NCBI GenBank assembly: GCA_021773095.1
Contig: JAJFKR010000019.1
Coordinates: forward strand, 35,512-99,511
Origin: Woeseiaceae bacterium
Lineage (GTDB): Bacteria; Pseudomonadota; Gammaproteobacteria; Steroidobacterales; Woeseiaceae
Direction: 5' to 3'
DNA length: 64,000 bases
This document shows positions 46,190 through 55,318 of this stretch, one piece after another. The notes under the pieces were generated by a model. That model was not told the origin of the DNA, did not search any database, and saw only the letters and a list, made by a program, of their open reading frames with translations. The position numbers and the translations under genes are program-made. How positions within the stretch are numbered: the stretch's first letter is position 1; every line of letters starts with the position of its first letter.

Positions 46190-47266
46190 ATGCGTATCGG
46201 CATAATCGGCGCCGGGCAACTCGGCCAGATGCTGGGCTTCGCCGCTCGCGATCTCGACATCGAAGTTCGATTCATCGACCCGACGGATAATCCGCCCGCC
46301 GCTCAATGCGGCAAGGTCATTCAAAGTCCCTTTGACGATCCGGTCGCTTTGATCGCGCTGGCAGATACCTGCGATGTCATAACTTACGAGTTTGAAAACA
46401 TCCCCGTCACTGCATTGCAGCTCATCGAGAATATTGTCCCGATCTACCCGCCGGCGGCAGCTCTCAAGCACTCTCAGGACCGTCTCGACGAGAAGAAACT
46501 GTTCGCCGAACTCGGGATCCCGCTGCCGGGCTATCACGCAATCGGCACCCGTGAGGACATCGACGAAGCAGCCGCCAGGCTCGGGCTGCCGATGGTGATC
46601 AAGACTCGTCGCTTTGGCTACGACGGCAAGGGACAGTTTGTCGTCAGGACAGCAGACGAACTGGACCAAGCATGGGACGAGCTGGGTGGTCAGGCGCTAA
46701 TCGCCGAGCAATGGATACGCTTCGACTACGAAGTTTCCTGTATCGGCGTTCGCAGCATCCGCGGCGAAGTGGCTATGTATCCGCTCGCTCGAAACATTCA
46801 TCGCGACGGCATATTACGATCCTCGAGCTCGCCTTTCGACGCGGCCAAATTGACCGAAAAGGCATCTGAATATGTGAACCGTCTCCTGCAACATCTCGAC
46901 TACGTCGGGGTGATCGCACTGGAACTCTTCGTATCCGGTGATGAGCTACTGGCCAACGAGTTCGCGCCGCGCGTTCACAACTCCGGGCACTGGAGTATCG
47001 AAGGGTCTGAAACCAGCCAGTTCGAAAACCATTTGCGCGCTATTCTGGACCTGCCGTTAGGACCAACGACGGGCGTCGGCTTTGCCGGCATGGTCAATCT
47101 CATCGGCGAGATTTCGGCTGCTACCCGTGCTCAGGGCGTTGGCGAGTTACATGATTATGGAAAAACAGCCCGCGAGGGACGAAAACTCGGGCATATAACC
47201 GTTGTCGCGGACACGGCCGAGCAACGCGATGCGCTGGTCGAAATAGTCAATAGTAGTGTGACCTAG
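46190..47266 (+). CDS. purK: 5-(carboxyamino)imidazole ribonucleotide synthase PurK
   Basis: PurK carboxylates AIR with ATP and bicarbonate, supplying PurE. The ATG at 46190 (MRIGIIGAGQLGQMLGFAA) gives 358 residues; the longer frame overlaps purE and is not used. It is an ATP-grasp enzyme: VIKTRRFGYDGKGQFVV near residue 137, EQWIRFDYEVSCIGVR, and FAPRVHNSGHWSIEGSETSQF near residue 265. Confidence 0.96.
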   Translation: MRIGIIGAGQLGQMLGFAARDLDIEVRFIDPTDNPPAAQCGKVIQSPFDDPVALIALADTCDVITYEFENIPVTALQLIENIVPIYPPAAALKHSQDRLDEKKLFAELGIPLPGYHAIGTREDIDEAAARLGLPMVIKTRRFGYDGKGQFVVRTADELDQAWDELGGQALIAEQWIRFDYEVSCIGVRSIRGEVAMYPLARNIHRDGILRSSSSPFDAAKLTEKASEYVNRLLQHLDYVGVIALELFVSGDELLANEFAPRVHNSGHWSIEGSETSQFENHLRAILDLPLGPTTGVGFAGMVNLIGEISAATRAQGVGELHDYGKTAREGRKLGHITVVADTAEQRDALVEIVNSSVT

Positions 47267-47332
47267 TCCACCCGGCCCACTGAGAACCAGCGTAGCCCAA
47301 GCGGCACAAAAGCAGGTAAACTCGATACAGCG

Positions 47333-48589
47333 ATGTCATACCTTGAGCATTTCAGTTTGTCGGAGCAACCCTTTCGGTTGACGCCCGACCCCGAATTCCT
47401 TTACTGGAGCAAGCAGCACGCGCGGGCGAAAGCCTATATGGAATCGACCATCTGGCTGGCCGACGGATTTGTGGTTATTACCGGCGAAATCGGCTCGGGC
47501 AAGACGACGCTCTTGCAGTCCTTTCTCTCCGAACTTGAAGACGACGTGCTGTACGCCGTCGTGTCACAAACGCAATTGACACCTACCCAGTTTCTACAGG
47601 CCGTACTTACCGAATTCGGCTTCAAACCGTTCAACAAGCGCAAGGTCGAATTGCTGGACATGCTCAACATGTTCCTGATCGAGCAGTACTCGAGTGGCAG
47701 GAAGGTCGTGCTCGTTGTCGATGAAGCGCAAAACCTGACGAAGAAAGTGCTGGAAGAAATTCGCTTGATCTCGGGAATTGAAACGCATAAGGAAAAAGTG
47801 TTGCGCATCATTCTTGCGGGGCAGCCGGAACTCAGAGACACGCTGGACTCCGCAAGCATGCAACAACTCCTGCAACGTGTTCGCCTGCGATTCCATATCG
47901 GCCCGCTCGATCGGCGCGAAATGCGGGAGTACGTCGAACGCAGACTGTCGGTTGCCGGGCGCAAGAAACCCGATCTCTTTGCCGCTGACAGTTTTGACGT
48001 CTTGTATCGCTTTACGGGTGGCGTGCCGCGTCTGATCAACACCTTGTGCGACACTGCTTTGTTGTGTGCCTTTGCGGACGAAAAAAAGCTTGTCGAATCC
48101 GCTAGCGTCATTGCGGCAGCCGAAGAATTGAACTGGCAGGAACACGAGAGCAACACGGGTGTTTACGACCAGCTGCGACAGCTTGAACAGGAACGCAATT
48201 CCCAAGTGGATTTGCACGTCACGCGCATCGAAGTTCGTGCGGACGATGAAACCGTCGACGTGCTGACATTTCCGTTGGGCCGTGTGATCGTCGGCCGGTC
48301 ACCGGACAATGAAATTTATATCCAAAGCAAGTTTGTCAGTCGCCATCACGCACAACTGGTCAGCGACGAAAGTGGCTGCGTCATCGAGGACCTGAATAGT
48401 ACCAACGGCGTATTTCTCGGCGAAAAACAGGTTAAGAAATACCGGCTTCGAGATGGCGATGTCGTGTCGCTCGGAGTACACCAGCTGATTTACCACGACT
48501 TGCGTAATGCAACGATTGCTGAAGATAATGTCGAGGATATCGTCCGAAATGAGTCGGATGATCAGGATTCAGCCGTCAACGAGACGTAA
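47333..48589 (+). CDS. ExeA/GspA-type AAA ATPase fused to an FHA domain
   Basis: The 418-residue product begins like ExeA: HFSLSEQPFRLTPDPEFLYW, Walker A GEIGSGKTT (residues ~51-59), Walker B VVLVVDEAQNL (~D130), then a winged region FTGGVPRLINTLCDTAL. After a linker comes a forkhead-associated domain from about residue 310 with VIVGRSPDNEIYI, FVSRHHAQLV and LNSTNGVFLGEK, which binds phosphothreonine peptides. ExeA proteins act in secretin assembly or peptidoglycan remodelling; the FHA module suggests phospho-control. No secretin genes are adjacent. Confidence 0.9.
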   Translation: MSYLEHFSLSEQPFRLTPDPEFLYWSKQHARAKAYMESTIWLADGFVVITGEIGSGKTTLLQSFLSELEDDVLYAVVSQTQLTPTQFLQAVLTEFGFKPFNKRKVELLDMLNMFLIEQYSSGRKVVLVVDEAQNLTKKVLEEIRLISGIETHKEKVLRIILAGQPELRDTLDSASMQQLLQRVRLRFHIGPLDRREMREYVERRLSVAGRKKPDLFAADSFDVLYRFTGGVPRLINTLCDTALLCAFADEKKLVESASVIAAAEELNWQEHESNTGVYDQLRQLEQERNSQVDLHVTRIEVRADDETVDVLTFPLGRVIVGRSPDNEIYIQSKFVSRHHAQLVSDESGCVIEDLNSTNGVFLGEKQVKKYRLRDGDVVSLGVHQLIYHDLRNATIAEDNVEDIVRNESDDQDSAVNET

Positions 48590-48592
48590 GTG

Positions 48593-48811
48593 TCAGTAAT
48601 CCTGCCGCTGTCCGGCACGGCGATCCGTCACGCGGTAATCACGGCGTTTCAATAGGACCACCAGTCCAGCCACGAGACACACCAGCCCGACGACGAAGCA
48701 AATCGTCGGCCAGTGCCAGTGATTAACGTACATTGACGCCCCCAGACAGGCGGCGCCTATCGTCAGATAGAAGTAGGGCAGGCTTTCGTAGATTGGTTTC
48801 GAGACCCACAT
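48593..48811 (-). CDS. Small two-helix membrane protein
   Basis: The 72-residue product has two hydrophobic helices (FYLTIGAACLGASMYV and WPTICFVVGLVCLVAGLVVLL) separated by HWHW and a basic polar C-terminus (KRRDYRVTDRRAGQRQDY). The family is not recognised. It converges with the ExeA-FHA gene with three bases between stops. Confidence 0.65.
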   Translation of the reverse strand: MWVSKPIYESLPYFYLTIGAACLGASMYVNHWHWPTICFVVGLVCLVAGLVVLLKRRDYRVTDRRAGQRQDY

Positions 48812-48890
48812 GACCTTATGCTGTTCTCACCCAGGGCCGATTCATTCTCCATAGCGGGGAGCTGTTGTCCAGTGGGAAACTGCTTTTAGA

Positions 48891-49061
48891 TCAGGATTTT
48901 TTGTCGCCAAACAAACCCAATATTCTCGAAAGTATTGATTCGGACAGGCCATCGACCGAGAGATCCGGTTCACTATCGCCCACATCGCTTCGTAATCCCT
49001 GTATGAATTGCTGGGAATTAGCGTCCATATCCCGCTCTGTTATTGTGTTTTCGAATGCCAT
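48891..49061 (-). CDS. Small acidic protein of unknown function, 56 residues
   Basis: The ATG at 49061 has a strong AAGGAGG ribosome-binding site nine bases upstream and gives a 56-residue product: AFENTITERDMDANSQQFIQ, GLRSDVGDSEPDLSVDGL and a C-terminal amphipathic SILSRILGLFGDKKS. No family is recognised. The strong site and start argue that it is real. It lies between tldD and the small membrane protein gene on the same strand. Confidence 0.55.
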   Translation of the reverse strand: MAFENTITERDMDANSQQFIQGLRSDVGDSEPDLSVDGLSESILSRILGLFGDKKS

Positions 49062-49182
49062 CGCTATCTGCCTCCTTGAGATGACGCTCAAGGTAGCGCA
49101 GCACTATGTTTAATGCAGTGAGCTATCTCACATTGTGCAGTGTGAAACGCGCGAATCGCGAATTATGTAAAAGTGAATCCGA

Positions 49183-50631
49183 CTAGCCGGTACCGCCAAC
49201 CGTGATTTCATCGATCTTGAGTGTCGGTTGACCAACACCTACCGGCACCGACTGACCTTCCTTGCCGCAAGTTCCAACACCCGAATCAAGTTCAAGGTCA
49301 TTGCCCACCATTGAGATTCTGTTGAGGGCGTCCGGTCCGTCACCAATAAGCATCGCACCTTTAACCGGCGCCGTTATCCTGCCTTTTTCGATCAGATACG
49401 CCTCGCTCGCAGAAAACACAAACTTGCCCGACGTAATATCAACCTGCCCGCCCCCGAAGTTAGGCGCATAAATGCCTTTGTCGACCGACGCGATGATATC
49501 CCCGGGATCGTGTGGTCCTGCAAGCATGTAGGTATTGGTCATGCGCGGCATGGGCACGTGCGCGAATGATTCGCGCCGCCCGTTGCCGCTTGATTCAACA
49601 CCCATCAGGCGCGCATTTAGTTTGTCCTGCATATAGCCCTTCAGAATGCCGTCCTCGATCAGCACCGAATACTGACCCGGCGTCCCTTCATCATCGACGG
49701 TCAGTGATCCTCGACGGTCCTTGAGCGTGCCATCGTCGACAATTGTGCACAGCTTTGATGCAACCTTTTGTCCGACCTTGCCGCTGAAAGCGGAGGTACC
49801 TTTGCGATTGAAATCACCTTCGAGACCGTGTCCGACTGCCTCGTGCAACAAGATTCCCGGCCAGCCCGGTCCAAGCACAATCGGCATCGTACCGGCCGGA
49901 GCCGCTTGTGCTTCCAGCTGCACAACCGCCTGGCGAACCGCCTCGCGCGCGAAGTCCATCGGCGCATCGCTGTCCAGAAAATAGTCGAGATTCGCTCGCG
50001 CGCCACCACCGGCATAACCCTGCTCGCGCCGACCATCCTGCTCCAGGATTACGCTGACGTTCAAGCGAATCAGAGGCCGAATGTCCGCCGCCATCGTACC
50101 GTCCGAGGCAGCAAGTAGAATCAGATCCTGACTGCTCGCGAGGCTGACAATCACTTGCTCAACGCGCTTGTCGATCTCCCGCGTTGCCGCGTCAATCTCG
50201 CTAAGCAGCGCGGTCTTCTGCCTGTCATCAATACTCGTGGTGGGATCATCTGACGGGTACAGCGGCGCCACCTCAGTACGACTCCAGGCCTGCACGCGTT
50301 TATCCTGTCCCTGCCGCGCGATCGCGCGCGCCGCACTGGCCGCCTGTTCGAGCGCCGGCAATAATAGCTCGTCGGAATAGGCAAAGCCGGTCTTCTCACC
50401 GCTGGTTGCACGGACACCGACGCCCTGGTCGAGATTAAAACTGCCTTCCCGAATGATGCGATCTTCCAGCGTCCAGCTTTCGTGGCGGCTCACCTGAAAG
50501 TACAAATCCGCGTAATCCACTCCGCCCCGCATCATGCTGCCGAGTGTTTTGCCAAGGCCCCGTTCATCAAGACCTGCCGGCTCGAGCATTCGGGACATCA
50601 TTGAATCAATCGAATTGTCGTTCTTATCCAA
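49183..50631 (-). CDS. tldD: Metalloprotease TldD
   Basis: TldD is the catalytic partner of PmbA. The 482-residue product has the zinc motif [22 protein letters not shown] near residue 255, the [19 protein letters not shown] segment near the start, and a [24 protein letters not shown] part near the end. It follows the nitrilase gene by 18 bases and is the last large gene of the minus-strand cluster. In E. coli tldD lies next to yhdP, as here except for the inserted nitrilase gene. Confidence 0.96.
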   Translation of the reverse strand: MDKNDNSIDSMMSRMLEPAGLDERGLGKTLGSMMRGGVDYADLYFQVSRHESWTLEDRIIREGSFNLDQGVGVRATSGEKTGFAYSDELLLPALEQAASAARAIARQGQDKRVQAWSRTEVAPLYPSDDPTTSIDDRQKTALLSEIDAATREIDKRVEQVIVSLASSQDLILLAASDGTMAADIRPLIRLNVSVILEQDGRREQGYAGGGARANLDYFLDSDAPMDFAREAVRQAVVQLEAQAAPAGTMPIVLGPGWPGILLHEAVGHGLEGDFNRKGTSAFSGKVGQKVASKLCTIVDDGTLKDRRGSLTVDDEGTPGQYSVLIEDGILKGYMQDKLNARLMGVESSGNGRRESFAHVPMPRMTNTYMLAGPHDPGDIIASVDKGIYAPNFGGGQVDITSGKFVFSASEAYLIEKGRITAPVKGAMLIGDGPDALNRISMVGNDLELDSGVGTCGKEGQSVPVGVGQPTLKIDEITVGGTG

Positions 50632-50649
50632 GCTTGAATTCCGTGGTGA

Positions 50650-51462
50650 TTACAAACGCCGATTCTGAAGCGCAGGGAACTCACTGCGCAATTTTGTGGG
50701 GAGCTTCGGATCGATGTCCGCCGCAACAAAACAGTTTCCATCGGCCACTTCAGCCAAAATTCGTCCCCAGGGATCGATGATCAGTGAGTGCCCGTACGTC
50801 GAGCGACCGTCAGGGTGTTCTCCATACTGCCCCGCGGCGACCACATACGCCAGATTTTCGATCGCTCGGGCGCGCAATAATGAGTGCCAGTGCGCCGTGC
50901 CCGTCGTGACCGTAAACGCGGCCGGCACCGAAAACATCGTCGCCCCGTCGTCCACAAGTCGCCTGTACAGCTCGGGAAAACGCAGGTCGTAGCAGATTGT
51001 CAGTCCGATGCATCCGCACGGTGTCTCCACGGTCGTAACTTCGTCGCCCGGGAACATCGATCGCGATTCGCGATAGGACTCCTGGCTTTCGGCAAGATCG
51101 ACATCGAACAGGTGGATCTTTCGATATATTGCCTGCGCGTCGCCTTTTGCGTCGTAAACCGGGCAGGCACCGTATACGCGTTCCACTTCAATCTCTGGCG
51201 ACGTGAGCGGCATGCTGCCCGCGATAACCCAGATGCCGTGACGCTGGGATATGTCAGACAAAAAGGTTTGTATACGGCCCTCACCGGGCTCCTCAGCCGC
51301 CTTCGCTTTATCCCTGCCCCGGACCGGCATCAGGGCAAAATATTCGGGTAACACAGCCAAACTGCAGCCATCATCGGCGGCGTCGGCAATGAGCTTGCCA
51401 GCCAACTGCAGGTTCTCGCCAACATCCGCACTGCTGTTCATTTGAATCGCTGCCACGCGCAT
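50650..51462 (-). CDS. Nitrilase-superfamily amidohydrolase
   Basis: The 270-residue product carries the nitrilase triad: Glu in LAVLPEYFALMP, Lys in IYRKIHLFDVD and Cys in IGLTICYDLRFPELYR, plus HGIWVIAGSMPL and ATFTV-like VPAAFTVTTGTAHW. It groups with the Nit1/omega-amidase and deaminated-glutathione amidase branch, so a metabolite-repair role is plausible, but the exact substrate is not determined. It lies between yhdP (five bases) and tldD (18 bases). Confidence 0.9.
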   Translation of the reverse strand: MRVAAIQMNSSADVGENLQLAGKLIADAADDGCSLAVLPEYFALMPVRGRDKAKAAEEPGEGRIQTFLSDISQRHGIWVIAGSMPLTSPEIEVERVYGACPVYDAKGDAQAIYRKIHLFDVDLAESQESYRESRSMFPGDEVTTVETPCGCIGLTICYDLRFPELYRRLVDDGATMFSVPAAFTVTTGTAHWHSLLRARAIENLAYVVAAGQYGEHPDGRSTYGHSLIIDPWGRILAEVADGNCFVAADIDPKLPTKLRSEFPALQNRRL

Positions 51463-51467
51463 TTTCG

Positions 51468-54400
51468 CTATTCGCTCTCTGTCAGGCAGCCAGCCCGCTC
51501 ACCGTTGGCGACGAACGCGGCCGAATTGGTCGACTCGATCGTCGGCTCATCCCACGACCCGTCGATATCGTAATAAGCCTGCCCTACTTCCTGCAGGGGT
51601 TTTTTGAAAATCTGCGAGAAAATTAACAATGCCGCAGCCACCTGGGGCCCGGCCACCACAGCACCCACGATCGGGAGGGTATTGCCGACATTGACGGATA
51701 CGATTGCCGTCTGGTCGTATGTGCGATCGACAAGGTCAGCCTCACCGACAATGCCGATATCCGCAGCCGGTCCTTCGAGCGACAAGTCACAAGTATACGT
51801 ATTGCCAGCATCAATTCTGAATGTCGCGGCGATCTTGTCGAAGCCAAACCCCTTACTGAAAACATCGCGAAAATCGAGCGATAAACGGCGCGGCAGCTCG
51901 ACGATACTCATTAGCCCGAACACGCGGCCGGCACCTGGATCAACCTCTTGCAATTGTCCTTCGCCCAGTCGAACCTGCACCTCACCATTCAGCACGTTGA
52001 AGAAATCGGCACGGGGACTGCCGGACCAATCGAGATCGAAAAGCATGCTCATGTTCTCACTGTCGATACCGGGCTGATAATTCAGTCTGGCCATCGTTTT
52101 CTCGACGTCGGTACTGGTCAACGTCGCTGCGATGTAACTGTGACTACCTAATGGATCGTTGTCATTCGCCAGCCAGCGCCCCGTCCCGGCGATATCAAAC
52201 GTCTCGTCCCTGCTGCTGATACTAACGGCTTCAAGACCGTTCTCAGTCTTCTCAAGCGTCGCTTCTACGGCACCCAGATAGCGATCACCAAAAGCAAACT
52301 CGGCCGCCGTCAGGTGGATCGGTGGCAACTTGCGCGGATCGAGCAGGGTTTCCGGGTCGGTATCGGACTCGTCACCCGGCAGGCGCAACTTTTGCATTTC
52401 GAGCACCATGGCGCGGTCGCCGCCAAAATCGTAGGGAACAAAAACGGAGCCAACGATGTCCTCACCCTCGAGCTGCACCAGCCAGTCACGCGCGCTGCGA
52501 TCAACCCTGACGTGGTGACCTTTCAGGTGCTGCCCAATCAGGTACAAGTCGTCCACGACCAGGTCGATCGATCGAATTCGTTCCGCCGCTCCCTCTTTCT
52601 TTTCACCACTGCGAGACAGGTTCAGCCAGTCTTGCAGACGGGCAACACCGGTCGCACCGCGTATGTGCAGTCCGCGCGTTTCGGCAGACTCCGTCACTTC
52701 GCCACCCAGCGTAACAACGCCTCGATCAAAGTCCCAGCGCTCCTCCGGGTGGTTGAACGCGAGTTGCCAGGCGATTCGGTCTGCGGCGGAACCGCTGCTT
52801 TCGATGACCTCTCCACCGGGCATGAAGCGGATGTCACCGTGCATTTGCAGTGTCGATTCAGCCGTTTTTCCAAGCGGTTCCGGTAGACCGATCTCAAGTC
52901 CGGCCAAATCGCTTTCGATCTCAATCGTTAATGGTGATTTTGTTTCCACCTTGCCGCTCGGAAATAAAATTCGGGCCTTATACCCAGTGGCACCACTGAC
53001 CAGTCCTTCAAGCGGTGCGCCCAGGTCGTTGACGATCCCCGTCTGGGTTGCTGTGCCGAGGGCCGTCGCGACCACGGTAAATTGAGGGTCCTCGGAGCGC
53101 GATAGTGAAATACTGATCTCCTCACCAAGAAAACGTGCACCCAGTCCCTCACTCTCAATCCGCTCGCGCCCAATGGTGACCTCGCCGATCAAATCCGTAA
53201 TGGGCGGATCGAATCCCTCGATAGCTAGCGTGCCATTATTGCTGCGCACGCGCGCAACAAACTCGAATTCCTGCAAACGCCCTGATTTCAATGGCACGGT
53301 GAGATTCAGCGTGAAGGATGCGTCGCCGGAGACAGTGACCCGGTCGAGCTGTCCGCCAAACACGTCCGAAATGGGGCTCTGCATTGAAAACTCCCGGATC
53401 GCGGCGAGCGAACTGGCGGAAAAAGACTCAATGCTTAATACCGGATCACGCAAGTCAGGAATATCGACGATTGCATTGACGACCGGAATGCCGGTACTAA
53501 ATGAACGATTTTGTGTCGTATACAAGCGGGCGTTATCGACGACGACCTCGATATCCGACTGTTCCGTTGCTGGCCATTTCTTGTGATATTTCAGGGTCAT
53601 GTTGCGAACGGATGCCTCCATCAGCAAGCGCCCTTCACCACCATCGAACGGAAACTTGTCCAGTGGACCGTTCAGAGTTGTCGTACCGCGCGTGATTGCG
53701 CCACCGACCAGCGCCATTTGGAACCAATCGTACAGTTTCGGCCTCAGGCCCTTTTTCGGTATGTAATGTTTCGCAGCGGCGAGGTCGGAGATACTCCAGC
53801 TGCTGGCGAGATCAATCTCGGGTGATGAACCGTCATTGTTGAGGACCAGCTGCACGTTACTCTGGCTATGGAATACATCGCTCGAAATTGTAATGCTGTC
53901 CGAAAGAATTGTCGTGCTGCTATTACTGCTGCGCCAGATAACTGTCCCGTCCGCCTGGTCGATAGCGACAACCTTAGACAAATACTCAGGCACATGTATT
54001 TCGAGATCATTTGAATTTATTTCAAGACGGCCACCCGCCCGATTCGCCCGCACAAGCCCCGAGAATCCGCGCAGGCCCGGACGGCCTGGCGCATCGGCAA
54101 TACCTATCCGGTCGAGCTCCGCGGAAACATTAAAACGCGGAGCATCGCTGTCGATTTCAGACACTGTCGCCACCAGGTTCCGCACGACCCCTGACGGCCC
54201 AAACTTCTTCAGCGTGTTTTCTTGCTCCGCAGTAAGCCACGGCTCCAGCAATTGCAAGTCATCGAGATTCAAATACGATGCGCGCGTATCCATCATTACA
54301 ATGCGCCCATCTTCGTCAACGCTGGCCTCAACACGCAACGTAGTTTCCGGCCATTCATGGTCATCCAGGGAAACGACGAAATCGTTTGCGGCAACCAACC

Positions 54401-55301
54401 AGTCGCTTGCCGAAATATCGACCTCAACCCGGCCACTGATATCGAAAAAGTCATCGCCCGCCAGCGCGACATCCACAAAATCCAGATCCACAACGGCGCT
54501 TGAAACCCGGCCGTTCGTGATCGCCAGCGCCAGCTCTAAATCGCCAATACCCGATTGAAACTGCCGGTCATCGCGGGACAAGCCTGACAACCCCGACAAG
54601 TTAATATCATCAGCATCGACAATAATGTCCCAGCCTCGCTCATCAACGGGCAGCGTCAGCACGTGGGTCCCCGATACACCAAGTTGTCGGCCAAGCTCAC
54701 TCGGCAACCGGATATCGGCGTCAACTGAAATGCGGTTTTCGTCGATGCTGACGCGAGCCCTGGGTATAACGAAGAAATGCGGGCGCTTGTCGCCAGGTTG
54801 CAAGAATCGCAATTCAATATCTTCACCGATAATCTCGATGTCAGGCAGGGGCTCCGCGTCGGCTCTGTTGGGGCCCAGCAGCTCGCCGAGTGGAACGCCC
54901 TGGATGCGATAGCCCCCATCTTCGTTTTGGCGAATTTCGATACTCGAGTCACGTACGGCCAGCAGGTCGATAACCAGCGCTTGCTCGAACATAAGCCGCA
55001 TCAAACCGACGCCAACACGAACTTCCTCGGCTGCAACTATTCTCACACCGCTGTCGTCGCGGATCAGCTCAACGTCGTAGAATTCAAGCTCCGGTCCACT
55101 GAGCCCCCAGCGAGCATCCATGCCGGAAAACTCCACTTGCATACCGATCGCTGCGCTGGCCCGGTTCCTGATCTCGTCCTGATACTCCGGCACGCGCGGC
55201 AGGAATAGCCTGAAAAGCCCTACAGCGATGGCCAATACAATCACGACGAGCGCCGCCGTATAGGCGAGAAACTTGATCAGGCGGCGGATAAATCTCTTCA
55301 T
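51468..55301 (-). CDS. yhdP: YhdP-family AsmA-like envelope protein
   Basis: YhdP belongs to the AsmA-like bridge proteins that link inner and outer membranes and move phospholipids outwards. The 1277-residue product has an N-terminal membrane anchor (IKFLAYTAALVVIVLAIAVGLFRLFL), a long beta-groove region and a DUF3971/AsmA-like C-terminus (GEGQLQEVDPGAGRVFGLMSI, NTLPIVGAVVAGPQVAAALLI). Length equals E. coli YhdP (1266) closely. It lies between rng and the nitrilase gene, close to the E. coli order maf-rng-yhdP-tldD. Confidence 0.93.
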   Translation of the reverse strand: MKRFIRRLIKFLAYTAALVVIVLAIAVGLFRLFLPRVPEYQDEIRNRASAAIGMQVEFSGMDARWGLSGPELEFYDVELIRDDSGVRIVAAEEVRVGVGLMRLMFEQALVIDLLAVRDSSIEIRQNEDGGYRIQGVPLGELLGPNRADAEPLPDIEIIGEDIELRFLQPGDKRPHFFVIPRARVSIDENRISVDADIRLPSELGRQLGVSGTHVLTLPVDERGWDIIVDADDINLSGLSGLSRDDRQFQSGIGDLELALAITNGRVSSAVVDLDFVDVALAGDDFFDISGRVEVDISASDWLVAANDFVVSLDDHEWPETTLRVEASVDEDGRIVMMDTRASYLNLDDLQLLEPWLTAEQENTLKKFGPSGVVRNLVATVSEIDSDAPRFNVSAELDRIGIADAPGRPGLRGFSGLVRANRAGGRLEINSNDLEIHVPEYLSKVVAIDQADGTVIWRSSNSSTTILSDSITISSDVFHSQSNVQLVLNNDGSSPEIDLASSWSISDLAAAKHYIPKKGLRPKLYDWFQMALVGGAITRGTTTLNGPLDKFPFDGGEGRLLMEASVRNMTLKYHKKWPATEQSDIEVVVDNARLYTTQNRSFSTGIPVVNAIVDIPDLRDPVLSIESFSASSLAAIREFSMQSPISDVFGGQLDRVTVSGDASFTLNLTVPLKSGRLQEFEFVARVRSNNGTLAIEGFDPPITDLIGEVTIGRERIESEGLGARFLGEEISISLSRSEDPQFTVVATALGTATQTGIVNDLGAPLEGLVSGATGYKARILFPSGKVETKSPLTIEIESDLAGLEIGLPEPLGKTAESTLQMHGDIRFMPGGEVIESSGSAADRIAWQLAFNHPEERWDFDRGVVTLGGEVTESAETRGLHIRGATGVARLQDWLNLSRSGEKKEGAAERIRSIDLVVDDLYLIGQHLKGHHVRVDRSARDWLVQLEGEDIVGSVFVPYDFGGDRAMVLEMQKLRLPGDESDTDPETLLDPRKLPPIHLTAAEFAFGDRYLGAVEATLEKTENGLEAVSISSRDETFDIAGTGRWLANDNDPLGSHSYIAATLTSTDVEKTMARLNYQPGIDSENMSMLFDLDWSGSPRADFFNVLNGEVQVRLGEGQLQEVDPGAGRVFGLMSIVELPRRLSLDFRDVFSKGFGFDKIAATFRIDAGNTYTCDLSLEGPAADIGIVGEADLVDRTYDQTAIVSVNVGNTLPIVGAVVAGPQVAAALLIFSQIFKKPLQEVGQAYYDIDGSWDEPTIESTNSAAFVANGERAGCLTESE

Positions 55302-55318
55302 TCCTTGCTAGCTCCGCC

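Noticed and set aside
50884..51351. 155-codon plus-strand frame opposite the nitrilase gene
   Set aside because: No motif; it is a shadow of a gene with intact catalytic residues on the other strand.
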